From Prochlorococcus sp. AG-347-K22 (GTDB taxonomy: Bacteria > Cyanobacteriota > Cyanobacteriia > PCC-6307 > Cyanobiaceae): a DNA stretch of 39,832 nt. Under the pieces are notes generated by a model. The model saw only the letters and a list, made by a program, of their open reading frames with translations, did no database searches and was not told the origin of the DNA. The DNA lies in contig QCCJ01000005.1 in the NCBI GenBank assembly GCA_003281285.1, positions 1-39,832 of the forward strand. Reading direction: 5' to 3'. Shown piece by piece: positions 21,665-31,115 of this stretch (position 1 is the first letter of the stretch; each line of letters begins with the position of its first letter). The translations under genes were made by a program, and so were the position numbers.

Positions 21665-21916
21665 TCAAAAAAACTTCAAATTTAAAATCCATATCCAAAT
21701 AAAAAAAATACTAAATTTTAATCCCTCTCCGAATAACATTCCAAAAGCAATAGGAGGCGAAAATATTAAAAAAAGAATAGAGAATAAACTAAATAAAGCA
21801 AATGATCCTCTTAGAAAAAAATTGTTTCTTTTTGTTCTTCTTAGATTTTTTAAGGTATTCCACTCCCATTCGATCAACCTGTAAAACTTTTCTGATAATA
21901 AAAATAAATACTTCAT
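21665..21916 (-). CDS. Small membrane protein with basic N-terminal region
   Basis: 83 residues from ATG 21916. A charged region with WNTLKNLRRTKRNN at about residues 19-32 precedes two hydrophobic stretches, RGSFALFSLFSILFLIFSPP and LKFSIFFIWIWILNLKFF. An overlapping frame exists on the plus strand, but it is a low-complexity Lys/Asn/Phe peptide and less credible. No family recognised. It may share a transcript with the gene at 21392-21607. Confidence 0.4.
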   Translation of the reverse strand: MKYLFLLSEKFYRLIEWEWNTLKNLRRTKRNNFFLRGSFALFSLFSILFLIFSPPIAFGMLFGEGLKFSIFFIWIWILNLKFF

Positions 21917-21969
21917 TAATATTATTAATTTCTATCGGCTTTTCCTATTTATAAAATTAATTTCTCCTG

Positions 21970-22266
21970 TTAGCAATAAACTTTATCTCCTTCTTCAGAA
22001 AGATAATAAATTCTATTTTCTGAGCTTATAAAGAAAGTTAATCCCTTATATTGTGATCTTCTAAATTTATTTAATCTATGTTTGTGTAAATCCCAATTAT
22101 CTGTACTTATATCAGGATTAAATTCTTTTTCTTTTAAGAAAGGTACATAAGTTGGACTAATTGTGTTTTTTTTGGCTAAGCTCTTTTTCTGTTTTAAAAA
22201 AAATAATAGAACTAAAAGTACAAAAAACACAATCAGCAAAAAAAGAATTAAAAATAAGTTTGTCAT
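21970..22266 (-). CDS. Membrane-anchored small protein
   Basis: 98 residues from ATG 22266 (a TTG two codons earlier is possible). Residues 1-26 form a strongly hydrophobic anchor, followed by a Lys-rich stop-transfer KQKKSLAKK. The remaining cytoplasmic part includes the segment KEKEFNPDISTDNWDLHKHR and a beta-rich end, FFISSENRIYYLSEEGDKVY. I recognise no family. The opposite-strand frame at 22163-22396 is low-complexity and I reject it. Confidence 0.5.
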   Translation of the reverse strand: MTNLFLILFLLIVFFVLLVLLFFLKQKKSLAKKNTISPTYVPFLKEKEFNPDISTDNWDLHKHRLNKFRRSQYKGLTFFISSENRIYYLSEEGDKVYC

Positions 22267-22427
22267 TATCAATTTTTCTAATTTGAAAAACTTTATTTTG
22301 GAGAATCAAGAACTTTTCAAAATAAATTTCTTAGTAAGTAAAAAATCCTATTTTTATATTCTTGTATTTTTGAATACTTATCAAGGGTTTACCTAAATAT
22401 GATTATAAAATGAGTTGCATTTTCAAT

Positions 22428-22571
22428 ATGACTCAAAATTCCATGAATACTCCTTATGCAAAAAGAGTAGCTGAAAAATTTAGAGAGGCTCAAAACTACT
22501 TAAAAACTAATGGTTTTAGTAGATCAACTAAACATTTAATTGAAGATATTGAAAATTCTCTTGAAAAATAA
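22428..22571 (+). CDS. Small soluble hypothetical protein
   Basis: 47 residues from ATG 22428 (MTQNSMNTPYAKRVAEKF); a longer start at 22410 would add six residues. It is an amphipathic helix followed by GFSRSTKHLIEDIENSLEK, with no membrane segment. Its TAA overlaps the ATG of the next frame (TAATG), which is good evidence that both are real and coupled. Function is unknown. Confidence 0.5.
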   Translation: MTQNSMNTPYAKRVAEKFREAQNYLKTNGFSRSTKHLIEDIENSLEK

Positions 22572-22729
22572 TGCCAATACCCCCTCAATTACCACAATTA
22601 CAATATGGCTACGATGATGGCTTTACAACCATTGTTTTTGGGTTAATAGGAAGTTGCATAGGATGTATCTTAATTTTATTAATTTCATTTTTTGAATTTA
22701 AATTCAAAAAGCAAAATAGTAAGCCTTAA
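22571..22729 (+). CDS. Small single-pass membrane protein
   Basis: 52 residues from ATG 22571, translationally coupled to the gene at 22428-22571. A Pro/Gln-rich start (MPIPPQLPQLQYGYDDG) is followed by one transmembrane helix, FTTIVFGLIGSCIGCILILL, and a basic tail FKFKKQNSKP. Two cysteines lie inside the membrane segment. It ends 8 bases before the convergent ychF gene. No family is recognised. Confidence 0.5.
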   Translation: MPIPPQLPQLQYGYDDGFTTIVFGLIGSCIGCILILLISFFEFKFKKQNSKP

Positions 22730-22737
22730 GAGACTTA

Positions 22738-23829
22738 CTAAACATTAAATAAGAACTCCATTACATCACCTTCGTTAACAATATATTCCTTACCTTCACT
22801 TCTTAAAAGACCTTTAGTTTTTGCATGGGCAATTGAACCTGAATCAATTAAATTTTGATATGAAATAGTTTGAGCTCTAATAAATCCTTTTTCAAAATCA
22901 GTATGAATGACTCCTGCTGCCTGTGGAGCAGTCATCCCATCTTTTATGGTCCATGCTTTTGTCTCCTTTTCTCCGGTAGTGAAATAAGTTTTTAATCCCA
23001 ATAATTTATATGTTGATCTAATTAAAGAACTTAATCCCCCTTCTTTTACTCCTAAACCCATAAGGTAGTCTTTTTTATCTTCTGGTTCTAACTCTATTAA
23101 TTCAGATTCGACTTGCGCTGATATTTTTATACATTCTGTATTTTCATTGCTTGCAAAACTCTGAACTTTTGATGAGAAATCATTACCTTCAGCTAAATCA
23201 TTTTCATTCAAATTTGTTGCGTAAATAATTGGTTTAGCAGTAAGGAAGCCTAGTTGCTTAATTATTAAATTTTCTTCTTCACTCAAAGATATTGATCTAA
23301 CTGAAATGCCTTTCTCTAACTCTTCTTCAATTTTTTCTAGTAAGGTGTCTTCTTTTGCTGCCTCTTTACTAGTTCTAACCTGTTTTTTAATTCTTTCTCT
23401 TCTTTTTTGGAGTTGAGATAAATCAGCTAAATTCAATTCCAGATTAATTATCTCAATGTCATCCAAGGGATCTACCTTTCCAGAAACATGAATTACATCA
23501 CTATCTTCAAAGCACCTTACAACATGAACTATTGCATCAACCTCCCTAATATTTGATAAAAATTTATTTCCCAAACCTTCGCCTTTACTAGCTCCTTTTA
23601 CTAGTCCTGCGATATCTACAAATTCAATTTTTGTTGGGATAATATTTTGACTAGAACTTAAGTTACCTAACTCTTGCAACCTTTGATCTGGGACTGAAAC
23701 TATGCCTTTATTAGGTTCTATAGTACAAAAGGGAAAATTAGCCGCTTGGGCCTTAGCATTTTCTACAAGTGCATTAAATAAAGTTGATTTCCCAACATTT
23801 GGTAATCCAATAATACCTGCTTTTAACAT
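22738..23829 (-). CDS. ychF: Redox-regulated ATPase YchF (Ola1/EngD family)
   Basis: 363 residues from ATG 23829, normal family length. YchF is a ribosome-associated P-loop NTPase of the Obg family that prefers ATP. The P-loop is GLPNVGKSTLFNAL at residues 7-20; NFPFCTIEPN, DIAGLVKGASKGEGLGNKF and the base-recognition ATNLNE are in order. A C-terminal TGS domain covers the last 90 residues (TTGEKETKAWTIKDGMTAPQ). It stands alone on the minus strand, divergent from the adaptor gene. Confidence 0.95.
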   Translation of the reverse strand: MLKAGIIGLPNVGKSTLFNALVENAKAQAANFPFCTIEPNKGIVSVPDQRLQELGNLSSSQNIIPTKIEFVDIAGLVKGASKGEGLGNKFLSNIREVDAIVHVVRCFEDSDVIHVSGKVDPLDDIEIINLELNLADLSQLQKRRERIKKQVRTSKEAAKEDTLLEKIEEELEKGISVRSISLSEEENLIIKQLGFLTAKPIIYATNLNENDLAEGNDFSSKVQSFASNENTECIKISAQVESELIELEPEDKKDYLMGLGVKEGGLSSLIRSTYKLLGLKTYFTTGEKETKAWTIKDGMTAPQAAGVIHTDFEKGFIRAQTISYQNLIDSGSIAHAKTKGLLRSEGKEYIVNEGDVMEFLFNV

Positions 23830-23973
23830 TTGAAAAAACTTATGGAAAAATTATCAAGAAAACATCTTCTAGTAATATAGTATTTACTTAACCAATCTTG
23901 GATAAGTTAATTATAATCGTCTTGATTATTTATTTAGTTCCTAAATATTCTCTATTGCTGCTTTTAAAAAGAA

Positions 23974-25035
23974 ATGTTTGATTTAATAAAAAAAAATATA
24001 AATCTAAGAAGTGGAATTATATTGCTTTCTTTAGCTATATTCTTCGTTTTTATAACCAATTCCTTCAAGAAAAATAAGTCAAAAGATATTTCTAATTTTG
24101 TAGTTCAAGTGGAAAAAGGAATCCTATCAGATTCAATTAATACTAGTGGTGAAGTAAAAGCAATAAGGACAAGCAATATTGGGCCTCGGAAGCAAGGCGT
24201 AATAAAAGAAATCAAAGTAGAAGAGGGCGATCTTGTAAAAAAAGATCAGGTTTTAGCTACTCTTGATGATGAAGACTTTATCTATAAAATTGAAGAACTT
24301 GAATTAAATGTAGAAAAACGAAAATCTGAATTTTTAAGAAGGGAGTATTTATATCAAGAAGGCGCGGTAAGTAAAGAAGACTATGAAAGTTATAAAAATA
24401 ACTACAACATCAGTAGCGCCAAACTTAATGATGCAAAAGCTGAAAAAAGTTTCTATCTAATTAAAGCTCCTTATGAAGGAAAGATAACTGCAAAATATGC
24501 TGAGATAGGATCCTATGTCACACCAAGTACAAACTTAAGTTCAGACCCTAAAACCAAAAACTTTATTTTTGAACTATCAGAGGGCCTAGAAATTGTTGCT
24601 AAAGTTCCTGAGAGTGACATTGGCAGAATAAAAATTGGCCAAGAAGCCTCAGTAAGAATTGAGGCTTATCCCTCAAAAAAATACAGTGCCATAGTTAAAA
24701 AAATAGCTACAAGAGCTGTAAAAGATAATAATGTAACCTCATTCGAAGTAACTTTAAATTTTAAAAATATTTCTGAAGAAATTAAAATTGGAATGACTTC
24801 AGATCTTGAATTTAGAGTTGAAGGTAATGAAGAAAAGATCTTAGTGCCAACAGTTTCTATTGTCACTGAAAAAGGTGAAAAGGGAATTTTGAAAGTTGAT
24901 AAAAACAATTCTCCCAAATTTAAAAAAATTGAAATTGGTATTAGTAGTGGAAATAAAACTTCAGTAATTGATGGATTAGAACCTGGAGAGCAAATTTTTA
25001 TTAATATTCCACCTTGGGCTAAGAAGAGAAAATGA
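23974..25035 (+). CDS. HlyD-family periplasmic adaptor subunit
   Basis: 353 residues from ATG 23974. An N-terminal anchor (about residues 12-28, SGIILLSLAIFFVFI) is followed by a lipoyl-like domain with VEEGDLVKKDQVLATLDDED, an alpha-helical hairpin (ELELNVEKRKSEFLRREYL), the returning lipoyl half, YLIKAPYEGKITAK, and a beta-barrel domain. Such proteins bridge an inner-membrane ABC or RND pump to an outer-membrane channel. No partner pump lies here. Its stop overlaps the polA start by 4 bases (ATGA), an odd but probably old pairing. The closest type may be DevB-like, but I cannot be specific. Confidence 0.88.
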   Translation: MFDLIKKNINLRSGIILLSLAIFFVFITNSFKKNKSKDISNFVVQVEKGILSDSINTSGEVKAIRTSNIGPRKQGVIKEIKVEEGDLVKKDQVLATLDDEDFIYKIEELELNVEKRKSEFLRREYLYQEGAVSKEDYESYKNNYNISSAKLNDAKAEKSFYLIKAPYEGKITAKYAEIGSYVTPSTNLSSDPKTKNFIFELSEGLEIVAKVPESDIGRIKIGQEASVRIEAYPSKKYSAIVKKIATRAVKDNNVTSFEVTLNFKNISEEIKIGMTSDLEFRVEGNEEKILVPTVSIVTEKGEKGILKVDKNNSPKFKKIEIGISSGNKTSVIDGLEPGEQIFINIPPWAKKRK

Positions 25036-27962
25036 GTTTAAAATCTGAAAACTCTAAAAAACCAATTTTACTATTAGTCGATGGTCACTCACTTGCTTTT
25101 AGAAGCTTCTATGCATTTAGCAAAGGAATTGATGGAGGCTTAACAACCAAAGAGGGATTTCCAACAAGTGTGACTTATGGATTTCTAAAAAGCCTTCTTG
25201 ATAATTGTAAAAATATTAGTCCTGAGGGTGTTTGTATTACTTTTGATACCGAAAAACCTACTTTCAGACATGAATTAGATCCAAACTATAAGGCCAATAG
25301 AGATGTAGCACCAGATGTTTTTTTTCAGGATATTGAACAACTAGAAATTATTTTAGAAGAAAGCCTTAATTTACCAATTTTTAAATCTCCTGGTTACGAA
25401 GCAGATGATCTCCTAGGCACAATTGCAAATGATGCTTCTTCTAAAGGATGGTGCGTGAATATTCTTTCTGGGGATCGAGACTTATTTCAATTAGTAGATG
25501 ATCAAAAAGATATTTATGTACTTTATATGGGTGGTGGTCCATATGCAAAAAGTGGTAATCCAACTCTTATGAATGAAAATGGTGTAAAAGAAAAATTAGG
25601 TGTTGTGCCAGAAAGGGTAGTTGATCTTAAAGCTCTAACTGGTGATAGTTCTGATAATATTCCTGGTATTAAAGGGGTAGGTCCAAAAACGGCAATTAAT
25701 CTACTAAAAGAAAACGATACACTTGATGGGATTTATCAGGCTTTGGACAAGATTCAGCAGAACAATGATAAAAAATATAAAGGATTTATCAAAGGTTCGG
25801 TTATAGAAAAGCTCAGAAACGATAAGCATAATGCTTTTCTTTCCAGAGATTTAGCAAAAATAAATACTGAAGTGCCTTTGATATTAAGTGATGGTTATGA
25901 ATTAAAAAATATAAATCAAGAACTTCTCTCAGAGTCACTGCAAAAACTTGAATTATCAACATTACTTCGGCAAATTGATATTTTCAATTCAACTTTTAGT
26001 AAAGGTGGTTTTGATAAAAATAACGAGGCTAAAGAGGAGGAAAAAGATCCAAAGGTCGCTAGTAAAAGTGAATTAGATAATAGTGAAAATAAAATCCCTA
26101 AAATCAAAGTAACTGTTGTAAATGATTTTGAATTACTTGATAAATTAATTCAAAGATTAGAAAAGACCACTGAGATAGTTTCTTTAGACACAGAGACTAA
26201 TAGTTTAAATCCAATCGACGCCGAACTTGTTGGGATAGGACTATGTCTTGGAGAAGAAACTGATGATTTATTTTATATACCTCTTGGTCATCAAACAAAA
26301 AAAGAGACCCCCAATCAATTATCGATTGAAGATGTTTTCACAAAACTAAGAACTTGGTTAGAAGATCCAAGAAAAGAAAAGGCACTACAAAATTCTAAAT
26401 TTGACAGGCAAATATTTTTTAATCACGGACTTGATCTTAAAGGCGTAACCTTTGACACCTTGTTAGCAGACTATCTTCTAAATAATCAGGAGAAGCATGG
26501 GTTAAGTGAAATTAGTTTTAGATTATTTGGATTTAAGCCTCCTTCATTTAAGGAAACAGTTGGAAAAAATAAAGACTTTTCATTTGTTGATATTGATGAA
26601 GCTAGTATTTACTGCGGTTATGATGTATTTCTAACTTTTAAGATTGTCAAAATTTTTAAAGAAAGATTTTCAACAGAAAAAAATGAATTAATCAAATTGT
26701 TCGAAGAAATAGAGCTGCCCTTAGAGCCGGTATTATCTCAAATGGAAATGAATGGAATAACCATAGATATCCCTTATTTAGATAAACTCTCAATAGAACT
26801 AAAAGGTACCTTAAAAGATATTGAAAGTAAAGTTTATGAATTAGCAGAGGAGACTTTTAATCTATCTTCACCAAAACAACTTGGTGAGATCTTGTTTGAA
26901 AAATTAAATTTGGATAAGAAAAAATCACGGAAAACAAAAACAGGATGGAGTACAGATGCAGTAGTTCTTGAAAGATTAGTCGACGAACATGAAATAATCC
27001 AACATTTAACAAAACACAGAACTCTTAGCAAATTACTTAGCACCTATATTGATGCTCTTCCAAATCTTATAAACGAAAAGACAGGAAGAGTTCATACAAA
27101 CTTTAATCAAGCTGCTACAGCGACTGGGAGACTAAGTAGTAGCAATCCTAATCTTCAAAATATCCCGGTTAGGACTGAATTTAGTAGGAGAATCAGAAAA
27201 GCATTCTTGCCTGAAAAAAATTGGAAACTTTTATCAGCTGATTATTCTCAGATCGAATTAAGAATACTTGCTCACTTAGCGGATGAAGAAATACTAATTA
27301 ATGCGTTTCATAAAAATGATGACATTCATTCTTTGACTGCAAGATTAATTTTTGAGAAAGAAGAAATATCATCTGATGAGAGGAGAGTTGGGAAAACAAT
27401 AAATTTTGGAGTTATCTATGGTATGGGAATAAAAAAGTTTGCACGTTCTACAGGAGTAAGCAATCCAGAGGCAAAAGAATTCCTAATAAAATACAAAGAA
27501 AGATATTCAAAGATTTTCAAATTTCTTGAACTTCAAGAAAGGCTTGCCTTATCAAAAGGATATGTAAAAACAATTTTTGGTAGAAAGAGAGAATTTAAGT
27601 TTGATAAAAATGGACTTGGAAGATTAATAGGAAAAGATCCTTATGAAATTGACTTGCAATCTGCAAGAAGGGCTGGCATGGAAGCACAGTCACTAAGAGC
27701 CGCAGCTAATGCCCCAATACAGGGTTCAAGTGCAGACATTATTAAAATTGCAATGGTTCAACTAAATAAGAAATTCATAGAAATGAATGTCCCAGCAAAA
27801 ATGCTTTTACAAGTACATGATGAATTGTTATTTGAAGTTGAACCAGATTCTTTAGAAATTACGACGAAATTAGTAAAGAAGACTATGGAAGATTGTGTAA
27901 AATTAAATGTGCCTCTTTTAGTTGATATTGGTATTGGAGACAATTGGATGGAGACAAAATAA
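25032..27962 (+). CDS. polA: DNA polymerase I
   Basis: 976 residues from ATG 25032. All three domains are present. The 5'-nuclease spans about residues 10-300 (DGHSLAFRSFYAF, PGYEADDLLGT, LTGDSSDNIPGIKGVGPKTA). The 3'-5' exonuclease covers roughly 360-550 and keeps its acidic residues (LDTETNS, FDTLLADYLL, YCGYD), so proofreading is likely active. The polymerase has motif A LLSADYSQIELRILAHL, motif B KTINFGVIYGMG and motif C LLQVHDELLFEV. The fingers helix carries Phe where E. coli Phe762 lies. It is translationally coupled to the upstream adaptor gene. Confidence 0.97.
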   Translation: MSLKSENSKKPILLLVDGHSLAFRSFYAFSKGIDGGLTTKEGFPTSVTYGFLKSLLDNCKNISPEGVCITFDTEKPTFRHELDPNYKANRDVAPDVFFQDIEQLEIILEESLNLPIFKSPGYEADDLLGTIANDASSKGWCVNILSGDRDLFQLVDDQKDIYVLYMGGGPYAKSGNPTLMNENGVKEKLGVVPERVVDLKALTGDSSDNIPGIKGVGPKTAINLLKENDTLDGIYQALDKIQQNNDKKYKGFIKGSVIEKLRNDKHNAFLSRDLAKINTEVPLILSDGYELKNINQELLSESLQKLELSTLLRQIDIFNSTFSKGGFDKNNEAKEEEKDPKVASKSELDNSENKIPKIKVTVVNDFELLDKLIQRLEKTTEIVSLDTETNSLNPIDAELVGIGLCLGEETDDLFYIPLGHQTKKETPNQLSIEDVFTKLRTWLEDPRKEKALQNSKFDRQIFFNHGLDLKGVTFDTLLADYLLNNQEKHGLSEISFRLFGFKPPSFKETVGKNKDFSFVDIDEASIYCGYDVFLTFKIVKIFKERFSTEKNELIKLFEEIELPLEPVLSQMEMNGITIDIPYLDKLSIELKGTLKDIESKVYELAEETFNLSSPKQLGEILFEKLNLDKKKSRKTKTGWSTDAVVLERLVDEHEIIQHLTKHRTLSKLLSTYIDALPNLINEKTGRVHTNFNQAATATGRLSSSNPNLQNIPVRTEFSRRIRKAFLPEKNWKLLSADYSQIELRILAHLADEEILINAFHKNDDIHSLTARLIFEKEEISSDERRVGKTINFGVIYGMGIKKFARSTGVSNPEAKEFLIKYKERYSKIFKFLELQERLALSKGYVKTIFGRKREFKFDKNGLGRLIGKDPYEIDLQSARRAGMEAQSLRAAANAPIQGSSADIIKIAMVQLNKKFIEMNVPAKMLLQVHDELLFEVEPDSLEITTKLVKKTMEDCVKLNVPLLVDIGIGDNWMETK

Positions 27963-27986
27963 ACCTTATGAAATACTTAATTTAAG

Positions 27987-29456
27987 ATGATCAAACTTTT
28001 TAATACTTTAAGCAAAAGAATTGAGGTTTTTAAGCCTATTGATGATGTAGTAAAAATTTATTGTTGTGGAGTAACTGTTTATGATTTATGTCACCTTGGT
28101 CACGCCAGAAGTTATATAGCTTGGGATGTATTGAGAAGATTTTTAATTTATAGTGATTTCAAAGTGAAGTATGTTCAAAATTTTACAGATATTGATGACA
28201 AGATCTTAAAAAGAGCTAAAGAAGAAAGCAGTTCAATGAAGGAAGTATCTGAAAAAAATATTATTGAATTTCATAAAGATATGGATTCTTTAGGAATAAT
28301 GCGTCCGGATAGTATGCCAAGAGCAACGAATCATATTTGCAATATCTGCTCATTCATAACAATTCTTGAGGACAAAGGTTATGCATACTCTACGGATGGA
28401 GATGTTTATTATTCTGTTTTTAAAAATAAAAATTATGGAAAGCTAAGTAATCAAAATATACAAGAACAAAATATCAATCAGCAAGGAAGAATGGCTAATG
28501 AGGAAAATAGTAAAAAACTTAATCCGCAAGATTTTGCACTATGGAAAAAATCCAAAGTTGATGAACCATATTTTGACTCGCCATGGGGTAAAGGTAGGCC
28601 AGGATGGCATATTGAATGTTCAGCGATGGTTAAAGATGAATTAGGAGATACTATTGATATCCATTTAGGTGGTTCTGATTTAATTTTTCCGCATCATGAG
28701 AATGAAATCGCCCAATCAGAAGCAGCCAATGGTAAAAAGCTAGCGAACTATTGGTTACACAATGGAATGGTCAATGTAAATGGACAAAAGATGAGTAAAT
28801 CCCTGAAAAATTTTAAAACTATCAGAGAGCTAATTAAGTCAGGTATAAGCCCTATGACTTTGCGATATTTTGTAATGACTGTTAATTATAGAAAACCAAT
28901 CGATTTTACTGAAGAAGCTTTAAAAAGTGCATCAGAGGCTTGGAAAAACATTAATGTAGCCCTTTCTTTTATGGACCTTACAAAAGGTACTTTTAGATCT
29001 ATTGATAAAAATGAATCTATCGAAGAAGAATATAAAGAGGAAATAAGTTTTAAATTATCTCAAAAAAAGATTAAATTTTCTGAGGCTCTTGGAAATGATC
29101 TTAATACAGCAGGTGCTATTGCAATTATTTACGATTTAGCGAAACCATTAAAAAACTTTTTAAACCAATTTCAAAGGGTTGAAGGTTTTAAAATAGACCT
29201 AAATGAAAAATTCTTTCTACTTGAGAATTTTAAAACTCTTGAAAAGTTGACTGAGGTACTTGGTCTTAAAAAAGAGGTTTTAGTAAAAGAAAGTAAAATA
29301 ACAGAAGAAGAAATATCATCTCTTATCAATGAAAGATTGAAAGCAAAAATGGAAAAGAATTATGCGAAGGCAGATGAAATCAGGAATTTGTTAAAAGAAA
29401 AAGGTATTGAACTTATTGATCAATCAAAGGAAATAACAACATGGATAAGGATCTAA
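27987..29456 (+). CDS. cysS: Cysteinyl-tRNA synthetase
   Basis: 489 residues from ATG 27987, a class I enzyme charging tRNA-Cys. Zinc and substrate ligands start with Cys27 (CCGVTVYD); the HIGH-type motif is HLGH at 36-39. WHIECSAM and HHENEIAQSEAANG supply further zinc ligands, and KMSKS lies at 268-272. An anticodon-binding C-terminal helical part has NERLKAKMEKNYAKADEIRN. It follows polA by 24 bases and is followed by dxr after about 80 bases, all on the plus strand. Confidence 0.97.
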   Translation: MIKLFNTLSKRIEVFKPIDDVVKIYCCGVTVYDLCHLGHARSYIAWDVLRRFLIYSDFKVKYVQNFTDIDDKILKRAKEESSSMKEVSEKNIIEFHKDMDSLGIMRPDSMPRATNHICNICSFITILEDKGYAYSTDGDVYYSVFKNKNYGKLSNQNIQEQNINQQGRMANEENSKKLNPQDFALWKKSKVDEPYFDSPWGKGRPGWHIECSAMVKDELGDTIDIHLGGSDLIFPHHENEIAQSEAANGKKLANYWLHNGMVNVNGQKMSKSLKNFKTIRELIKSGISPMTLRYFVMTVNYRKPIDFTEEALKSASEAWKNINVALSFMDLTKGTFRSIDKNESIEEEYKEEISFKLSQKKIKFSEALGNDLNTAGAIAIIYDLAKPLKNFLNQFQRVEGFKIDLNEKFFLLENFKTLEKLTEVLGLKKEVLVKESKITEEEISSLINERLKAKMEKNYAKADEIRNLLKEKGIELIDQSKEITTWIRI

Positions 29457-29538
29457 ATTTTAAGAAAAAAACCAATTTGAAATTTTTGTTTTTTAAATAC
29501 ACCTTTAAATGGGAAGATATTAGAAATATCAGAGAAAA

Positions 29539-30768
29539 TTGAAATACATTACTGTGCTCGGTTCTACTGGTTCGATAGGGACTCAAACTCTCGAAATAGC
29601 TAATGAGCAGCCTGATAAGTTTAAAGCCGTAGCTCTTTCTGCAGGAAGAAATATTAATTTATTAACTGAACAAGTTAAAACACATAAACCAGAGGTAGTT
29701 GCAATTGAGGATGAAAATCTCATAGAAGATTTAAAAGATAATATTAATAACTTAGATTTGGATGGTGCTCCCTTGGTTTTAGGTGGAAAGCAGGGGATTA
29801 ACGCAGTTGCAGCTTGGGATAAGGCAGATACTGTGGTAACAGGGATAGTAGGCTGTGCAGGCTTAATTCCAACAATGTCAGCAATTAATGCGGGGAAAAA
29901 TATTGCACTTGCTAACAAAGAAACTTTAATTGCGGCAGGGCCAATTGTTATTCCTGCATTAAAGAAAAATAATAGTAGGCTTTTACCTGCTGATTCAGAA
30001 CACTCTGCTATCTTTCAATGTTTACAAGGATTACCAAATTATGAAAATGCAGATTTTTCAACAGGAGAGATACCTAAGGGTTTAAAAGCGATACATTTAA
30101 CAGCTTCTGGTGGTGCTTTCAGAGATTGGGCCGTTGAGGATTTAAAGCATGTAACAGTGGAAGATGCCACTTCACATCCTAATTGGGATATGGGGAAAAA
30201 AATAACTGTAGATTCTGCAACTCTTATGAATAAAGGATTAGAAGTTATAGAAGCTCATTATTTATTTGGGACCTCTTACGAAAATATCGAAATAGTTATA
30301 CACCCTCAAAGTATTATTCATTCAATGATTGAGATGGAAGATTCTTCAGTATTAGCTCAATTAGGTTGGCCAGATATGAAACTACCAATTTTATATGCGA
30401 TGAGTTGGCCTGAAAGATTTAAAACAAATTGGAAAAGATTAAACCTAAGTGAAATTGGGAAATTAACTTTTAAAGAGCCAGACGAGTTTAAATATCCATG
30501 CATGGGACTTGCCTATGCTGCAGGAAAATCTTCTGGAACTATGCCTGCAGTATTAAATGCTGCTAATGAAATGGCTGTTGAACAATTCCTCAAAGAAAAA
30601 ATTTCTTTTCAAGAAATTCCAACATTTATAAGTAAAGCTTGTGAATCTCATATGGAGAATTTGAATTTAAGTCCCGAATTGGAGGATATTCTTGAAGTAG
30701 ACAATTGGGCTAGACTTTTTGTTGAGCAAGAAATTAAAAAAGGGAAAAAATACGTAAGCATTGGATAA
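29539..30768 (+). CDS. dxr: 1-deoxy-D-xylulose 5-phosphate reductoisomerase
   Basis: 409 residues from a TTG start at 29539. Dxr converts DXP to MEP with NADPH, the committed step of plastid-type isoprenoid synthesis, feeding chlorophyll and carotenoid side chains. The NADPH motif is [12 protein letters not shown] at residues 8-19, then [12 protein letters not shown], the active site [15 protein letters not shown], and [20 protein letters not shown] with the metal ligands. The flexible loop and C-terminal helical domain are present. A 2Fe-2S protein gene follows two bases later. Confidence 0.96.
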   Translation: MKYITVLGSTGSIGTQTLEIANEQPDKFKAVALSAGRNINLLTEQVKTHKPEVVAIEDENLIEDLKDNINNLDLDGAPLVLGGKQGINAVAAWDKADTVVTGIVGCAGLIPTMSAINAGKNIALANKETLIAAGPIVIPALKKNNSRLLPADSEHSAIFQCLQGLPNYENADFSTGEIPKGLKAIHLTASGGAFRDWAVEDLKHVTVEDATSHPNWDMGKKITVDSATLMNKGLEVIEAHYLFGTSYENIEIVIHPQSIIHSMIEMEDSSVLAQLGWPDMKLPILYAMSWPERFKTNWKRLNLSEIGKLTFKEPDEFKYPCMGLAYAAGKSSGTMPAVLNAANEMAVEQFLKEKISFQEIPTFISKACESHMENLNLSPELEDILEVDNWARLFVEQEIKKGKKYVSIG

Positions 30769-30770
30769 AA

Positions 30771-31115
30771 GTGAATATTAAAAAGCATCTTCTTTTATGC
30801 GCAACACCCACAAAACAGAAATGCTTTAAAGGCAATGAAGGACAAAAAACATGGGAATGCCTGAAAAAGACTTTAAAAAAATTTGAGAATGATCCCGCTA
30901 CAAAAAAGGTTCATATATTAAGATCAAAAGCTGACTGTTTAAGGATATGTAAGAACGGCCCAATTCTTCTTGTTTGGCCAGATGGTATTTGGTACGAAAA
31001 AGTTTCTCCAGAAAAAATTTCAGAAATTTTTACCTCACATATTATTAACGGTAAGCCAATAGAAAAATGGATTTTTAAAAAAACACCATTTTTAAATAGT
31101 CCTAGATACTTGTAA
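30771..31115 (+). CDS. 2Fe-2S thioredoxin-like ferredoxin
   Basis: 114 residues from a GTG start at 30771, two bases after the dxr stop. The cysteine pattern LLCATPTKQKC near the N-terminus and ADCLRICKNGPILLVWPDG in the centre is that of (2Fe-2S) ferredoxin domain proteins with a thioredoxin-like fold. These are common in cyanobacteria and of unknown partner. Downstream of dxr it could supply electrons, or just share transcription. Its 3' end overlaps the convergent hydrolase gene by 14 bases. Confidence 0.85.
   Translation: MNIKKHLLLCATPTKQKCFKGNEGQKTWECLKKTLKKFENDPATKKVHILRSKADCLRICKNGPILLVWPDGIWYEKVSPEKISEIFTSHIINGKPIEKWIFKKTPFLNSPRYL

Noticed and set aside
21657..22396. Plus-strand frames opposite the small membrane genes
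   Set aside because: Their translations are low-complexity Lys/Asn/Phe peptides, while the minus-strand frames have clean membrane-protein layouts.
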